Assembly: GCA_013397795.1 (NCBI GenBank)
Contig: VZTJ01002478.1
Coordinates: forward strand, 2,117,684-2,181,683
Reading direction: 5' to 3'
From: Orthonyx spaldingii
Lineage: Eukaryota; Chordata; Aves; Passeriformes; Orthonychidae
Length of the DNA: 64,000 nucleotides
Below are positions 23,761 to 34,381 of the stretch, piece by piece. The position numbers and the translations under genes are program-made. The notes beneath the pieces are model-generated. The model had not been told where the DNA came from. It made no database searches and worked only from the letters and a program-made list of their open reading frames with translations. Position 1 is the first letter of the stretch; each line of letters begins with the position of its first letter.

Positions 23761-26700
23761 CATTCATACCTACCTATAATATAACTGTACATACATCAAT
23801 TTCAAATAATACAGCAACACTTAAGAATGTACATTAATACAATATCTTCATTTACTTCTTAAGATTTGTAAGAAAGTGTTAAACTGAATTCCCATTGAAT
23901 CAGAAATTAGCAGTCATTCTCTAGGAATGAACGAAATACAAATTGTTTTTTTCATCAAGCTGAGGTAACATACCACGTAATCTAATTGTTTCCTGACTTC
24001 TGCTTCTGTCCCCATAATTTGTTCCCTTTCATATCCTGTATATCAGCTCAGCTGGGATAATTCAAATTCAAAAAAATTTTTGGACCTGGGACTCAAACTG
24101 GATCTTTTCCACAGTGAGTTCTGAAGCACTGAAATACCCCATGGAGGGACATGAGGTTCGACGCCATAAAAACCAAAAACTCTACCATCTAAAGACTTTC
24201 TCACCCAATATTCTCACTTTCAGCAGTGCAGTTATCGTCTTCAATATCAGCATCCCACTTGCCGGGATTTTAGCTCTTCAGCAGACCTTTTATTCTTTAT
24301 GCATTTTAATAATGGGTGGCATGGAACTAACCTTAATTTACCATTTTCTTGTAAAATATAGAAAGATTAACATTTCAATTTATTATAAAAACATTTCTGG
24401 CATTATAATCAATAAAATTGATGATTCATTCAATAAGTAATACAATTTATTCATTTCTAACTTACTTGAAAATAAGCTTGAAATTCTATTAAAACCATTG
24501 TGCTAATAGCTATTGCAAGTATGCGTAACAATGACATCTACATTTAATTCATGAAGTTGTTTCTGTATTATAAAAATATTATTACCTTGTTCTGCAATTG
24601 CAGTGCAGTTATCTGACTGTGCACAAAGCTGTGATTCAGTTAAATATATACTGCTGCCAGAAATAATTTCAGTTTTTCCTACAATATATGAAAACACAAT
24701 TACTGTCAGCAAGAAAATTATGAACTATCTCACAGAAGAAAGACTAGTCTAAAGTAAAACCACAGCATGAGAAACTCTACAAAATATCTGAAAACAGGAA
24801 GAGGTAACAACTTGAGCAGCAGCTAACAATATTGACACTTCTACTAAAAAGAAAATTATTATATTATAACCAGATGTATTGTCAGAAATAGCAGACCGAA
24901 AACAAATAAATCACTTAAATAATTTAACAATTCAAATCTGTCTGCCTGAAACAATGGATTTTAAAAATACCTAGAACAGTAAAATCACACAGAGAAACAA
25001 TGTAAAAAATAGAAACCAGAAGATTAACAAAACAAACATAACACAAAAAGATCAACTTAAATAATTTTGATACTCCAAAATTACTGCAACACGAAGGATG
25101 ATAAAAAGACCAAAGACCAACTTGAATTGAATACAGCAAAGACTTGCACTATCCCAGTAAGATTTATATTAAGATAATATTTAGAAGAGCAAGCTTAATA
25201 GAAAATAAAACCCTACTTAAAACACTACATAAGATTTCCTCATATACTCTGGCTTGCACTAATGTTGTATCAATGATTTAAATCTGATAATAAACCAGTA
25301 ATTACTGGTTTATGCAGACCTAAGAAGAAAGCACAAGTCCCCACAACTCTAAGAAGAGCCAGGCAATTGAAAACTATGCAAGAGTCACCAGAGCTATGGA
25401 AAGCTGAAGACGAGAGTCATCACACAGGGTATTGCATGAATGATGTAAAGAATGCTGCACTACGCAAAGAGGGCTGGGTGTCATACGAGACATCCTTCCA
25501 ACACAGAAGATTTTCTGAAGAAGAGCATGTTGCAAACTTCAGGTCAGAAAAGTCTGTATTAATACTTTCACTTTTTAATAGTTTTGCTTTGCCAAGCTTT
25601 GAAAACAAATCAGATCTATTTTCTAGGTCATGGAACTTAGACAGGTGCATCTGAATTCTGCATTCACACAACTCAGTATTTCTCCAGTTTGGAAACAAAC
25701 AAACATTAAAAAAAACCAAAAACCACTAGGTAAGCAGGAGAACTTGGTGAAGAACTTGAATTCCTGATCAGGACATAAAACACATTTGGAAAGGTGAAAT
25801 GCTAAGAAGTGTTACTTACTAGCAGCAAGAGAAAATTGTGTCTTATGGAAACTACAGAGGGCTTCAGCTGTAGCTTGGCTTTGCTCTGATCACACACCTG
25901 CCCAGGCACTGCTGGTACTGTCTGCAGCTGTCACACATTCCAAGAGATCTGGTGAACACCACGAGAAGCATATCTCTGGCAATGAACTGGAACAGGTAGA
26001 AAAGCAAAGTACAATGTTAATTATCTCTTAGCACAACTTCTATCTCAGGAAAATAAGACAAAAATTGATAGAAAATAGAACATTTCAAGGTAGTAAGTAG
26101 GAAAACGAAGCTTCAAGTATCTCTCAAACATAACAATTAGGACCCTGGCAATATAGACTTTTCTTCAGAGGCAAACCTTACCCTGAAAGTCACAGGTTTT
26201 GCATAGAACATAACATTATCCAGACCTCATTTCTTCCATGAAAACTTAGTTTAAACTAGAATTTAAAAAAAGAATAAATATATATATATCTGAGATCCTC
26301 TCAGCACGTATTTTTTTCCTGGAAGCACAAAGCCTGAAAACCACTGAATTCAAGAAGGGATAAACATTTCACCATGTAACAAAACATGTTTGGAAATTAC
26401 TAAAAAAATTATTTTCTGCAGAGATCTACACCAAAAGAAAAAGGACAACATTCCTTTCAGCTGCAAAGTAGACTTTCAAATTTTGCTTTATGCTTGTTCT
26501 GAATAAGCTATAATGGTATTACTGGAATAAATATAATCTTGACTTTTAAGATTATTGCATATATATACAAATGGCATGTGCAAGAGAGATCTGGCAAAAC
26601 TTGGAAACCTCTATTCATGCCTTGCTCTACCACACACTGACACAATGACCTTGAGAAAGTCACTTTTCTTTGTCGTTTCTTCCAAAATGCAGTCTGAAGA

Positions 26701-27529
26701 CAATTAGTTATGCTTTATGTCAAAATATATTTACCAAAGAAGAGCTAATAAATAGTAAATTAATTATTATGGAGTCTAACAAGTAATTAATTTGCTTATA
26801 TACACGGCTTAGAAACTGTCCACAATACCTCTACTTTATGAGTTTACCAAAATCTGTAATGTGTACAGTTATGTTTGTGTCATGAATGCATTAATAATCA
26901 ATTAATAAATACTCTAGAGTACTGTAAATGTTTGACAGCCTTTAGAATCCATTAATTATTCACTGTAATGCACACCTGTGACATAAAAGATTATTTTTGT
27001 TCTCAAGGTATGTTGAGACCTATGAGGAAAAACCACTGAAGCTCTAAATCTTAGCAATACTGTTATTCTGTCTACAGCATACTAAGTATTTACTGTACAG
27101 TCCTACAGAGAAGTGAAATTAATTTCAGGGTAAAAGCTGTGATTGCAATTCTTCAAACAACTAGCGTAGCAGAAATCAGTGCTTGTCTGATTTGAGTACC
27201 AGATAGTTTCTGGTTTAGTGCTGTTGCACTAAGGATCCGAAACATGTGTGAAATAAACAAATCTCTGACGAGGAACCAAATCCTGCAGTATTGGTGCTTG
27301 ATTTGTTTTCCTTCTACCTGGTTCCTCATGCCCCACTTTTTCCCAGTGATCTTTGCCTTCTCCAACACCTCAGACTGCCCACTAGTGAAGTCAATGAAGC
27401 ATTGAAAACTGAAAAAAACATATTAACCTTAGGTTAGTTGCCTTCACCAGGGCAATTTTTAATTTGGTAGAAGACATTCAGTCAACACATACATTTTCAT
27501 TATTAGTTCAGTCAACAGGGAATGTCAAA
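23761..27529. other. Gene-poor AT-rich stretch
   Basis: No exon supported. A frame at 24114-24440 (plus) is hydrophobic but AT-driven and lacks a domain. The segment at about 26,690-27,010 is dense in ATTA/TAAT motifs and could be a conserved non-coding element. Confidence 0.4.
26595..26700 (+). repeat. Possible ancient MIR-like SINE remnant
   Basis: The order CTCTACCACACACTGACACA, then ATGACCTTGAGAAAGTCACT, then TTCTTCCAAAATGCAGTC parallels the MIR core 'ctctgccacttactagctgtgtgaccttgggcaagt...'. Bird genomes keep a few such ancient copies. It is diverged and was judged by eye. Confidence 0.45.
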
Positions 27530-29480
27530 AGTGTAACATGCCTGGCCACACACAGGCACAGGAAACCAGTCACTGCAGACTAGAGAGACTCCGTCTATCT
27601 TGGTTCATCTTGCTTGTGGGCTATTTCGCCACATCTCTCTCGTGCTCTCTTGCTGCAACTTATTTCTGTACTCCTCTAGTTTTCCCTTCCCACCTAGCCT
27701 GGTTTCCTCTCTCCCTTTATATTCCTTCAGCTGCTGCTTCTTGTTTCTTACACAATCTACCTGAGGCAATGAGCCCTACCTCTTACTCTCCCTCCTTGGT
27801 GATATTTACCACACCTCCACCTCTCTATTCCCACACTCAAAACTTTACCATTGCTCAGTTGGCACTTCTTGTATTCCTGTTCTGTCCTTCTGCCTGGTCC
27901 ACTCCCCTTTCTTCTCTTCATTTGCTGCAGCTGGGAGATACATTTTGAATACTTCCCACAGGCCTATTAAATCTCAGTGTCTACACATCCTGGATGCCCT
28001 TCCCTGACTCTCTGCAGATTCAGTCTCTTACAGAGACCTCCATTCTCTCCATCCCATGCCACCCCTTACTCTCACACTGAGGCTACCCTCACTATCCCCA
28101 TCACATTTTGTCTGCTTTTGGGCAATATCTCAGCTTTTTTTCCCTCTGAAGAACTGCCAGGCAGCCAGCCTGCTCCTCCTGATTAACCTTCTGTGATTTC
28201 AACTGACTTTCTTCCTTTCCTCACAGTTTCTCACACTCATCCTCAGGAAGCTTCCAAGCTTCAGGCTGATGTCCTTGCTGGCACTCTGTAGCAGTCACCT
28301 GTATGTCTCCTTGCCTCGGTCCACTCATTTCCCCTGCACCTCTCACTCAGTGTTCTACTCCCTGGCAGAGCCATTCTTTTGACATGGTCTGCAGCAAGAA
28401 TTGCTTTTCCCTTGACCTCTGTTATCCCATCCTTCCTCTCTGATCTCTTCCCTTGCCTGCCATGTCCATCCTCATATCCTCTCACTTGCTTTTTCCATTA
28501 TTTTCATCTCATCAGACTGAGACAATCCCATCTAATCTCAGGCCACTTCCTCTTCCTTTATCTTTCTTTTCTAGCACAGATTGATTGTAGATTCGCTCTG
28601 TTTCTTACCCTCCACTCCTATCTCATGAATTATGAAGTATGATTGCCAAATACATACCTCAGTCTGCCTTCAGCTTCAAATTCCTGGCTGATCTGTGATC
28701 AGGTTTACTTCATCCTCAACCACTTAAATTGTCTCCCCTTCCAATTGTGCTAGCCTTATAAATTTTCTTCCTAATTTTCCAAGTTAAATGAAGACCTGCA
28801 CTTTTCCGGTGCTCTCTCCCTGAACATCTTCTCCACAAATCCTTGCCAAAGGAAATACTAATACGCTCACTTTCAAGTTTATTCCTTGTGTCACAGGTTG
28901 GGTATTTTTTTCCTTCCTACTTCTATATCCCATGCTTGCCCTGTTACAACAGAACTCCTGATCCATTTCACATTAATTTTCATCCACTTCCTCAGTTTTC
29001 TTCTGAAATGTCGACCCTCCTCCACATCCTCACATCACAGACATACTCTAATAAACAAACACACCCTATGTTGACTCTTACTGCTACTTCCAACACTAAC
29101 ACTTCTCTTCTCAATGTGCTGCTTACACTTACTGTCCAATTTTCCCTCTCTCCAGTTCAATGCAGGCTCCTAAGACAGGTAACACCAACACCCAGCTAAA
29201 ATAACCCTTGCTAATACCTTCCCAAAACAAAACTCAAAGCTGACACTACTTTGTTGTTCTTGATCATCTTTGTCATTACCAACCTCATTATTTCCCTCCA
29301 AGTCTTATCCTCAGTTAGCTCTGTTTTGGCTCTCTTACTCTCCTCTTCCTAGCTTCAAATATATACCAAAGAACTTTCTACAACCCCACAAATTGTGCCT
29401 GAAAAAAACCAACATATTTCTTCTTGGTCTCTTCCCGATACACTGTCTACTTACCACTGCCTAGGCTGGGAGTCAGGATG
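27530..29480. other. 1.9-kb pyrimidine-rich (C/T) block
   Basis: The plus strand is strongly enriched in C and T over about 1.9 kb (CTCTCC, CCTTCC and TCTTCC words throughout), then returns to normal composition near 29,480. Several overlapping frames (27538-27948, 28379-28642, 28843-29199) arise from this bias and are full of Ser, Leu, Pro and Phe. None has a domain, and no unit repeats. It could be a decayed transposon that I do not recognise, or a purine-rich transcript on minus. I do not call a gene. Confidence 0.6.
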
Positions 29481-32029
29481 GTCTGACTGATTCCTTGTGC
29501 TCCCCCTTGTGTCTACCATCAGGCTTGGACTGCTGACTTGTGAGGAAAACCTTTTTTATTTTGTGTCTGGCCTAGCCTCAATGCTAGGGCTCCCAGTGTC
29601 TTGGATATGTAGGTAAACAAGGGTATGCATTACTTTGGAAAAGCTGATCTCCTATAGTGTTTCAGGCTGGCTACTCACACACCAAAGCACAATGCAGTCA
29701 CTAATCTCTCTTGAAAATGTAGATCTAGGTTATTTTTAGCTCAGAATCTTTAAGAACAAAATCCAGTGTCTTTATGCTACGTCAGCAGTGCAGAGCACCC
29801 AGAAACTCAGCCTAGAAAGACAATCCATCCAAAGCTGCAAAGATCTAAGGAAGATGAAGCTTGAAGGCTGACTTTCAATAATTCAGAGAGCTTGCATTTG
29901 CATTAACCATTTCTCTAGAAAAGTATCAGAATACTGAATAACAAACACCAACTGTATGACAAGCCAAAGGTTCTTTAGCTTTTTTTTTTTTTAAAGACAT
30001 TTCTAGCTAGCAGAAATGCTTATGCTCAAGGTACTGGTGGAGTTAGCAGTAAATTCCTTATATGATATGTTAGAACTTCTACAATAAGTAGCAAATTACC
30101 CCTCATTATCATACATAGGAAAGATCCAAATCAGGCATTTGGAGCAAAAATCAAATAAATGAAGAATAACTCTCAAAGCAGCCAACACATGTCCTGGTCT
30201 AGCCCTGCTATTTGGAAGCAGAGTCTCTCCTGGAAATAGATATCTGGGCTCAGAGAAGGGAGAGCAGAAGCAGAAATAGTGGCAACTCACTTGCTATGCA
30301 GTCCTTTCTTTAAATACTGGCAGTTACAGGTAAATAATACTAGTGCTACAGAAATACCAGATCAAACAATCTCTGTGGATGTGATGATGATACCCAACAG
30401 TAGCTTCAAGAACTGGCTGGAATTCTTACGATAAAGACTTTATTAAAATGTCATTTAAAAACCCCCAACAATTTAAATGACCTAAAAAAAAAATAATTTA
30501 AAAACCCCACCCATTTAAATGAGCTAAATCAAAGATGGTGGGGAAGGGGCTGGCAGTCCCTTCAGGTTAGACCCCCACTCCAGTCTTACTTCAGGCCCCC
30601 CATTACCTTCCCTCTTCAGCAGCACCCCACTGCTACTCTTCCATCTCCCACTCACCATACACAAGTCAGCAGGGCACTCACTAACACCTGAGCACACACC
30701 CTGAGGAGACTTTATCAGTCTGGGTAGTCAGGCAGCAGCTGTGAGCATCACTATCCCAGGCGTCTGTGTGAAACCAGCAGTAGAAGCCTTGAGCTGTTAA
30801 AGGGGTGTTTGCTTTGCTGTGAAAAGAGGAGACACCAGACCTGGTGAGTTAAGTGTGAGGAAGAAAATGGAAAGGTCAAAGGTAGCAGGCAGCCACATAT
30901 GTTAAGCAAAGTTCCCTTCAACTCACAGTCTAATTCTAGGGATGCCCTATGCTTCCTACTTGCACCTGCTTTTGGTCCTTGCTTGGGGAAATACCTCTTT
31001 TGGGGGGGCTCTCTTCGCTTTTCTTAGAAGCTGAGCAAAGGCTCCATCAGGAGGGTCCTTCTGGAGATTACAGCTGACATCCACTTCTCATGCTTGAGGC
31101 TCATGAGAAGAGACCTCAGCAGACCTCAGGGCAGCAGAGGGCAAGAGAGACAGGGGATCAAATTTACCATCTCATTGACTCATGCTAACAAATACATTGA
31201 TGAGAAGAGACCTGCTGTCCTGGCAAGAATGTCTCTTTGTGGGACAGCCAAGCTTTGAGCATCTACATTAAGATGAATTCTATTTTCATTACTGATACCA
31301 TATTACAAATCAAAGAGACTCTTATGAGTTCCTCATTATAACATTGTCCTGTCTCAGTAACTCTTTAGGGCAAACTCATTGGTATGCATCTATACCCTGC
31401 TGCATTGCTTGTTACATAACTATTCCACACAACCAAGTCACCCAACAACAAATCAGAAGCTCCTGCTTTCTAATGGGGGTCAGCCAGAAAGAACAGATGA
31501 GAAATAGGGAAACTAATGGGAGAGCCATGTAATCTTTATGTGAGACTCAGTTTTCTAAGAACCAGACACTGCATGAAGGCAGAGCTTCACTACAGCCTTT
31601 ACTCTTCTTTCACAGCTGGTGCGAATCAAGCAACTTCAGCATGCCTGGGCATGTGCTTCCCACAGCCTCTTCCCTTCCCTCCCTCCTTCAGAGGTTACTG
31701 CCTGTGGGTCTGGCGAGGCTCTGACCTTGCAGGGGTGAAATGAGGGTACAACGCAGGGAGGCATGTTGTCTCCTCGTCGGGAGAGCCAAGTCCCAGAGCA
31801 TGCTGGGGTATTTAAAGACCTCGATGCTTGCAAGTTCCACACAGTGTGTACAACATGAAGCAGCTCTCTCGCCTTGACTCAAGACAGGTCCAGTCCAGTC
31901 CTGGCCACTGATGCTCATGAACACAGCACCACCTTCCAGGCTGGCAGCGCAGCCCTGGGGAGCTTTGCTGTGGGGCACGACATCCACATCCCCCTCGCCC
32001 CTCTCTGCGTGAGTCCACACACGAGGGCG
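29481..32029. other. Upstream flank of SLC25A4
   Basis: No gene recognised. A/T-rich at first (an A-rich patch near 30,470-30,500), becoming GC-richer after 31,600 as the CpG-rich promoter region is approached. Distal regulatory sites are possible but none is evident. Confidence 0.45.
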
Positions 32030-32302
32030 AGGTTTATAGCCCTCTCAGCTGGCTGGTCGCACCCTCAGACCGCTCCGGGCAGGCTTTCAGCCCTCAGCCG
32101 CTGCCTCTCGCTCGCACGGAACGGCTAACACGGCCCGAAGCGCCGCTGCCAGCTCCCCATATTCCCTCCGGTGCCTCCCGGGAGCTATAAATACAGCGGG
32201 CACATGCTGTGACACCGCGTTCCCCAGCAGGCAGCAGATAACTTTAATTTGCCCTTTAAACGTCCCGGGCCGCGCGTGCCCCGCGGCGGCGGCGGCCGGG
32301 GG

Positions 32303-32392
32303 AAGATGGCGGGGCGGGCCCGGCGGGGCGCAGCCAATGCCCGCGGCCAGGGCGGGCACCTCCTGCTCTCGCGAGAGGCCGCGGGCTATAAG
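32303..32392 (+). promoter_or_regulatory. SLC25A4: Core promoter elements of SLC25A4
   Basis: Seen in order: AAGATGGCGG at 32303-32312 (YY1-type), CCAAT at 32334-32338, the palindrome TCTCGCGAGA at 32367-32376 (a known core-promoter and ZBTB33-type motif), and TATAAG at 32387-32392. A start about 25-30 bp beyond the TATA-like box would give a 5' UTR of roughly 70 nt before the ATG at 32490. A second TATAAATA lies at about 32,187. Factor binding is inferred from motif only. Confidence 0.6.
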
Positions 32393-32489
32393 CGGGGCGG
32401 TGGGGGGCGCGGGGCCATTTGTCCGGCGGGGTGGGGAAGTGTCCGCTCGTTGCCTCTCTCAGGGCGGGGCTGTCGGACCGGCTCGCGGC

Positions 32490-32600
32490 ATGGGTGACCA
32501 AGCGCTCAGCTTCGTCAAGGACTTTCTGGCCGGCGGGATCGCCGCCGCCGTCTCCAAGACGGCTGTCGCCCCCATCGAGAGAGTGAAGTTGCTGCTGCAG
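32490..32600 (+). CDS. SLC25A4: SLC25A4 coding exon 1
   Basis: Codes residues 1-37 and ends in LLLQ at a GTGAGG donor. It contains the first PIERVK carrier motif. The following intron is only 248 nt. Confidence 0.97.
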
Positions 32601-34273
32601 GTGAGGGGGCGATGGGGGGCGGCGATGCTGCGCCACAGGTGGTGCCGGCGTGGCGGGCGCTGCCCGGCGTGACTAAATATGGGAAGGAGCTCGGCCGGCT
32701 CCGGTTACGCGGGAGCTGCCCGGGACGTTCAGCACCGCCTCGGGGTGGCGGGAGCAGGGCCGGCCCCGTCCGTGCCCTTCAGCGTGCGGGGTCACCCCTG
32801 CGGCGCCCCTCTCTCACCGTGCCGTCTTCCTCCTTCTCCTCCCTGCAGGTCCAGCATGCCAGCAAACAGATCACGGCCGACAAGCAGTACAAGGGCATCG
32901 TGGACTGCATAGTCCGCATCCCCAAGGAACAGGGCATCGCGTCCTTCTGGAGAGGCAACTTGGCCAATGTCATCCGGTACTTCCCCACCCAGGCCCTTAA
33001 CTTCGCCTTCAAGGACAAGTACAAGCAGATCTTCCTGGGCGGAGTGGACAGGCACAAGCAGTTCTGGCGCTACTTCGCAGGGAACCTTGCGTCCGGGGGT
33101 GCCGCCGGAGCCACCTCCCTCTGCTTCGTCTACCCGCTGGATTTCGCCAGGACCCGGCTGGCGGCCGATGTGGGCAAAGGAGCCGCTGAGAGGGAGTTCT
33201 CCGGGCTGGGCGACTGCATTGTCAAGATCTTTAAATCTGATGGCTTGAAGGGCCTGTACCAAGGATTTAGTGTGTCTGTCCAGGGCATCATCATCTACAG
33301 AGCAGCCTACTTTGGGGTATACGACACGGCCAAGGGTAAGAAGTGCATGGAGGAGTAACTGCAAGAGAAGATCCATTCAGTAAAGGCACTCTAGGGCACT
33401 TGGCAGTACAAGGACAAGCAGGGCTTGGCTCAGCACCAGTTGAGTGCAGTGCTGGAATGTGCACAGGTGTTTCTGACATGCACTCCTGCCTCCCTCTGCT
33501 TGCTGCTCTGAGACGCCTTGGGTTTGGATTGACTCTGGGGTTGGTGGGTGATTATTCCTTCCACAACCATCTTTCCCACAGCCCTTTCCCTTTGTACTGA
33601 TTCCGTTCATTTGTTCTTGATGACAGGTATGTTGCCTGATCCAAAGAATGTGCATATCGTAGTGAGCTGGATGATTGCCCAGAGTGTCACTGCAGTGGCA
33701 GGGCTGGTTTCTTATCCTTTTGATACTGTGCGACGTAGGATGATGATGCAGTCTGGCCGAAAGGGAGGTAAGAATAAGTGTTCCTGTGGTGTTCTGGTTG
33801 CAGAAAGTTTTTCTTCATCGGGATAAGATAGGAGATACTGTGCGGTTTTTTTATCTTATGGAAAGTTAATAACCTTCTCATTGGAGTCCTTAAAAAACCT
33901 ATGGGGAGCACGTTACTGGTTATTTCTGTCATGTTTATCTAAAGGACTCAGAAATTACTTGATTTCCTAGGGAGAATTATTTTTCCGTAATTCATTATTA
34001 AATTTTAAATCCTCAGTTGTACTTTGCTTGTTCCGTGTTGTTTTAAAGGTACAAAAGTTGAAACATTCTTTCTGTATAACTTCAAGCCTTCTAACCTTTA
34101 TGTTTGTTTCCACAGCTGATATTATGTATAAGGGCACAATTGATTGCTGGAGGAAGATAGCTAAAGATGAAGGATCCAAAGCATTCTTCAAAGGTGCCTG
34201 GTCAAATGTGTTGAGAGGCATGGGCGGAGCTTTTGTATTAGTACTTTATGATGAAATCAAGAAGTATGTCTAA
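32490..34273 (+). CDS. SLC25A4: ADP/ATP translocase 1 (adenine nucleotide carrier), four exons
   Basis: This mitochondrial inner-membrane carrier exchanges cytosolic ADP for matrix ATP. The exons are 32490-32600, 32849-33335, 33627-33767 and 34116-34273, all with GT/AG junctions. They join to 897 nt, giving 298 residues, the length of vertebrate ANT1. Seen: three mitochondrial-carrier repeats with PIERVK (28-33), PLDFAR (133-138) and PFDTVR (230-235), and the nucleotide-carrier signature RRRMMM at 235-240. The start MGDQALSFVKDF and the end DEIKKYV match ANT1. The ATG is the first in the transcript predicted from the TATA-like box. Paralogues SLC25A5 and SLC25A6 are close in sequence, but CFAP97 lying tail-to-tail downstream matches the SLC25A4 locus. 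All key residues are present and nothing is broken. Confidence 0.97.
32849..33335 (+). CDS. SLC25A4: SLC25A4 coding exon 2
   Basis: Begins after CTCCCTGCAG and codes residues 38-199 plus one base of codon 200. It holds the rest of repeat 1 and most of repeat 2 with PLDFAR. The donor is GTAAGA. An open frame reads on into the intron to 33358, but that is not coding. Confidence 0.97.
33627..33767 (+). CDS. SLC25A4: SLC25A4 coding exon 3
   Basis: Begins after TTGATGACAG and codes residues 200 (split) to 247 (split). It carries PFDTVR and RRRMMM, the nucleotide-carrier signature. The donor is GTAAGA. Confidence 0.97.
34116..34273 (+). CDS. SLC25A4: SLC25A4 coding exon 4
   Basis: Begins after TTTGTTTCCACAG and codes from split codon 247 to 298, ending in KKYV and TAA. 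It forms the second half of carrier repeat 3. Confidence 0.97.
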
Positions 34274-34375
34274 ACCTTAACATCGTAATGCAGTAGTTCA
34301 ATTGTTCTCAATCAACTTTTTTAAAAACACGCACTTGTGATGTAATGGACAACGAAATATTTCCTAGGGAAACAG

Positions 34376-34381
34376 AATAAA
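34376..34381 (+). terminator. SLC25A4: Proximal polyadenylation signal of SLC25A4
   Basis: AATAAA lies 103 nt after the stop codon. Two more AATAAA hexamers occur downstream, at 34705-34710 and 34930-34935, so longer 3' UTRs are possible. Which are used cannot be told from sequence. Confidence 0.6.

Larger units (their letters stand above)
32030..33340. promoter_or_regulatory. SLC25A4: CpG-rich island over the SLC25A4 5' end
   Basis: GC content and CpG frequency rise sharply at about 32,030, peak around 32,260-32,830 (GGGGCGG/GCGGCG words) and fall after exon 2. The rest of the window is CpG-poor. The island covers the promoter, exon 1, intron 1 and exon 2, as expected for a widely expressed gene. 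Boundaries are estimated by eye. Confidence 0.8.

Noticed and set aside
24114..24440. 108-codon hydrophobic frame on plus that could be a membrane protein
   Set aside because: AT-rich DNA gives Ile/Leu/Phe/Tyr-rich frames by chance. No family resemblance and no exon boundaries.
27538..29199. Several open frames of 60-136 codons on plus
   Set aside because: They come from the C/T-rich composition. There is no domain, no consistent start and no splice pattern.
32612..33358. 248-codon plus-strand frame starting in SLC25A4 intron 1
   Set aside because: It is intron sequence read into exon 2 in the same frame. The clear splice sites at 32600/32849 and 33335/33627 explain the locus better.
32792..33376. 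Long open frame on minus opposite SLC25A4 exon 2
   Set aside because: Shadow of the GC-rich coding exon. It has no splice or promoter context of its own.
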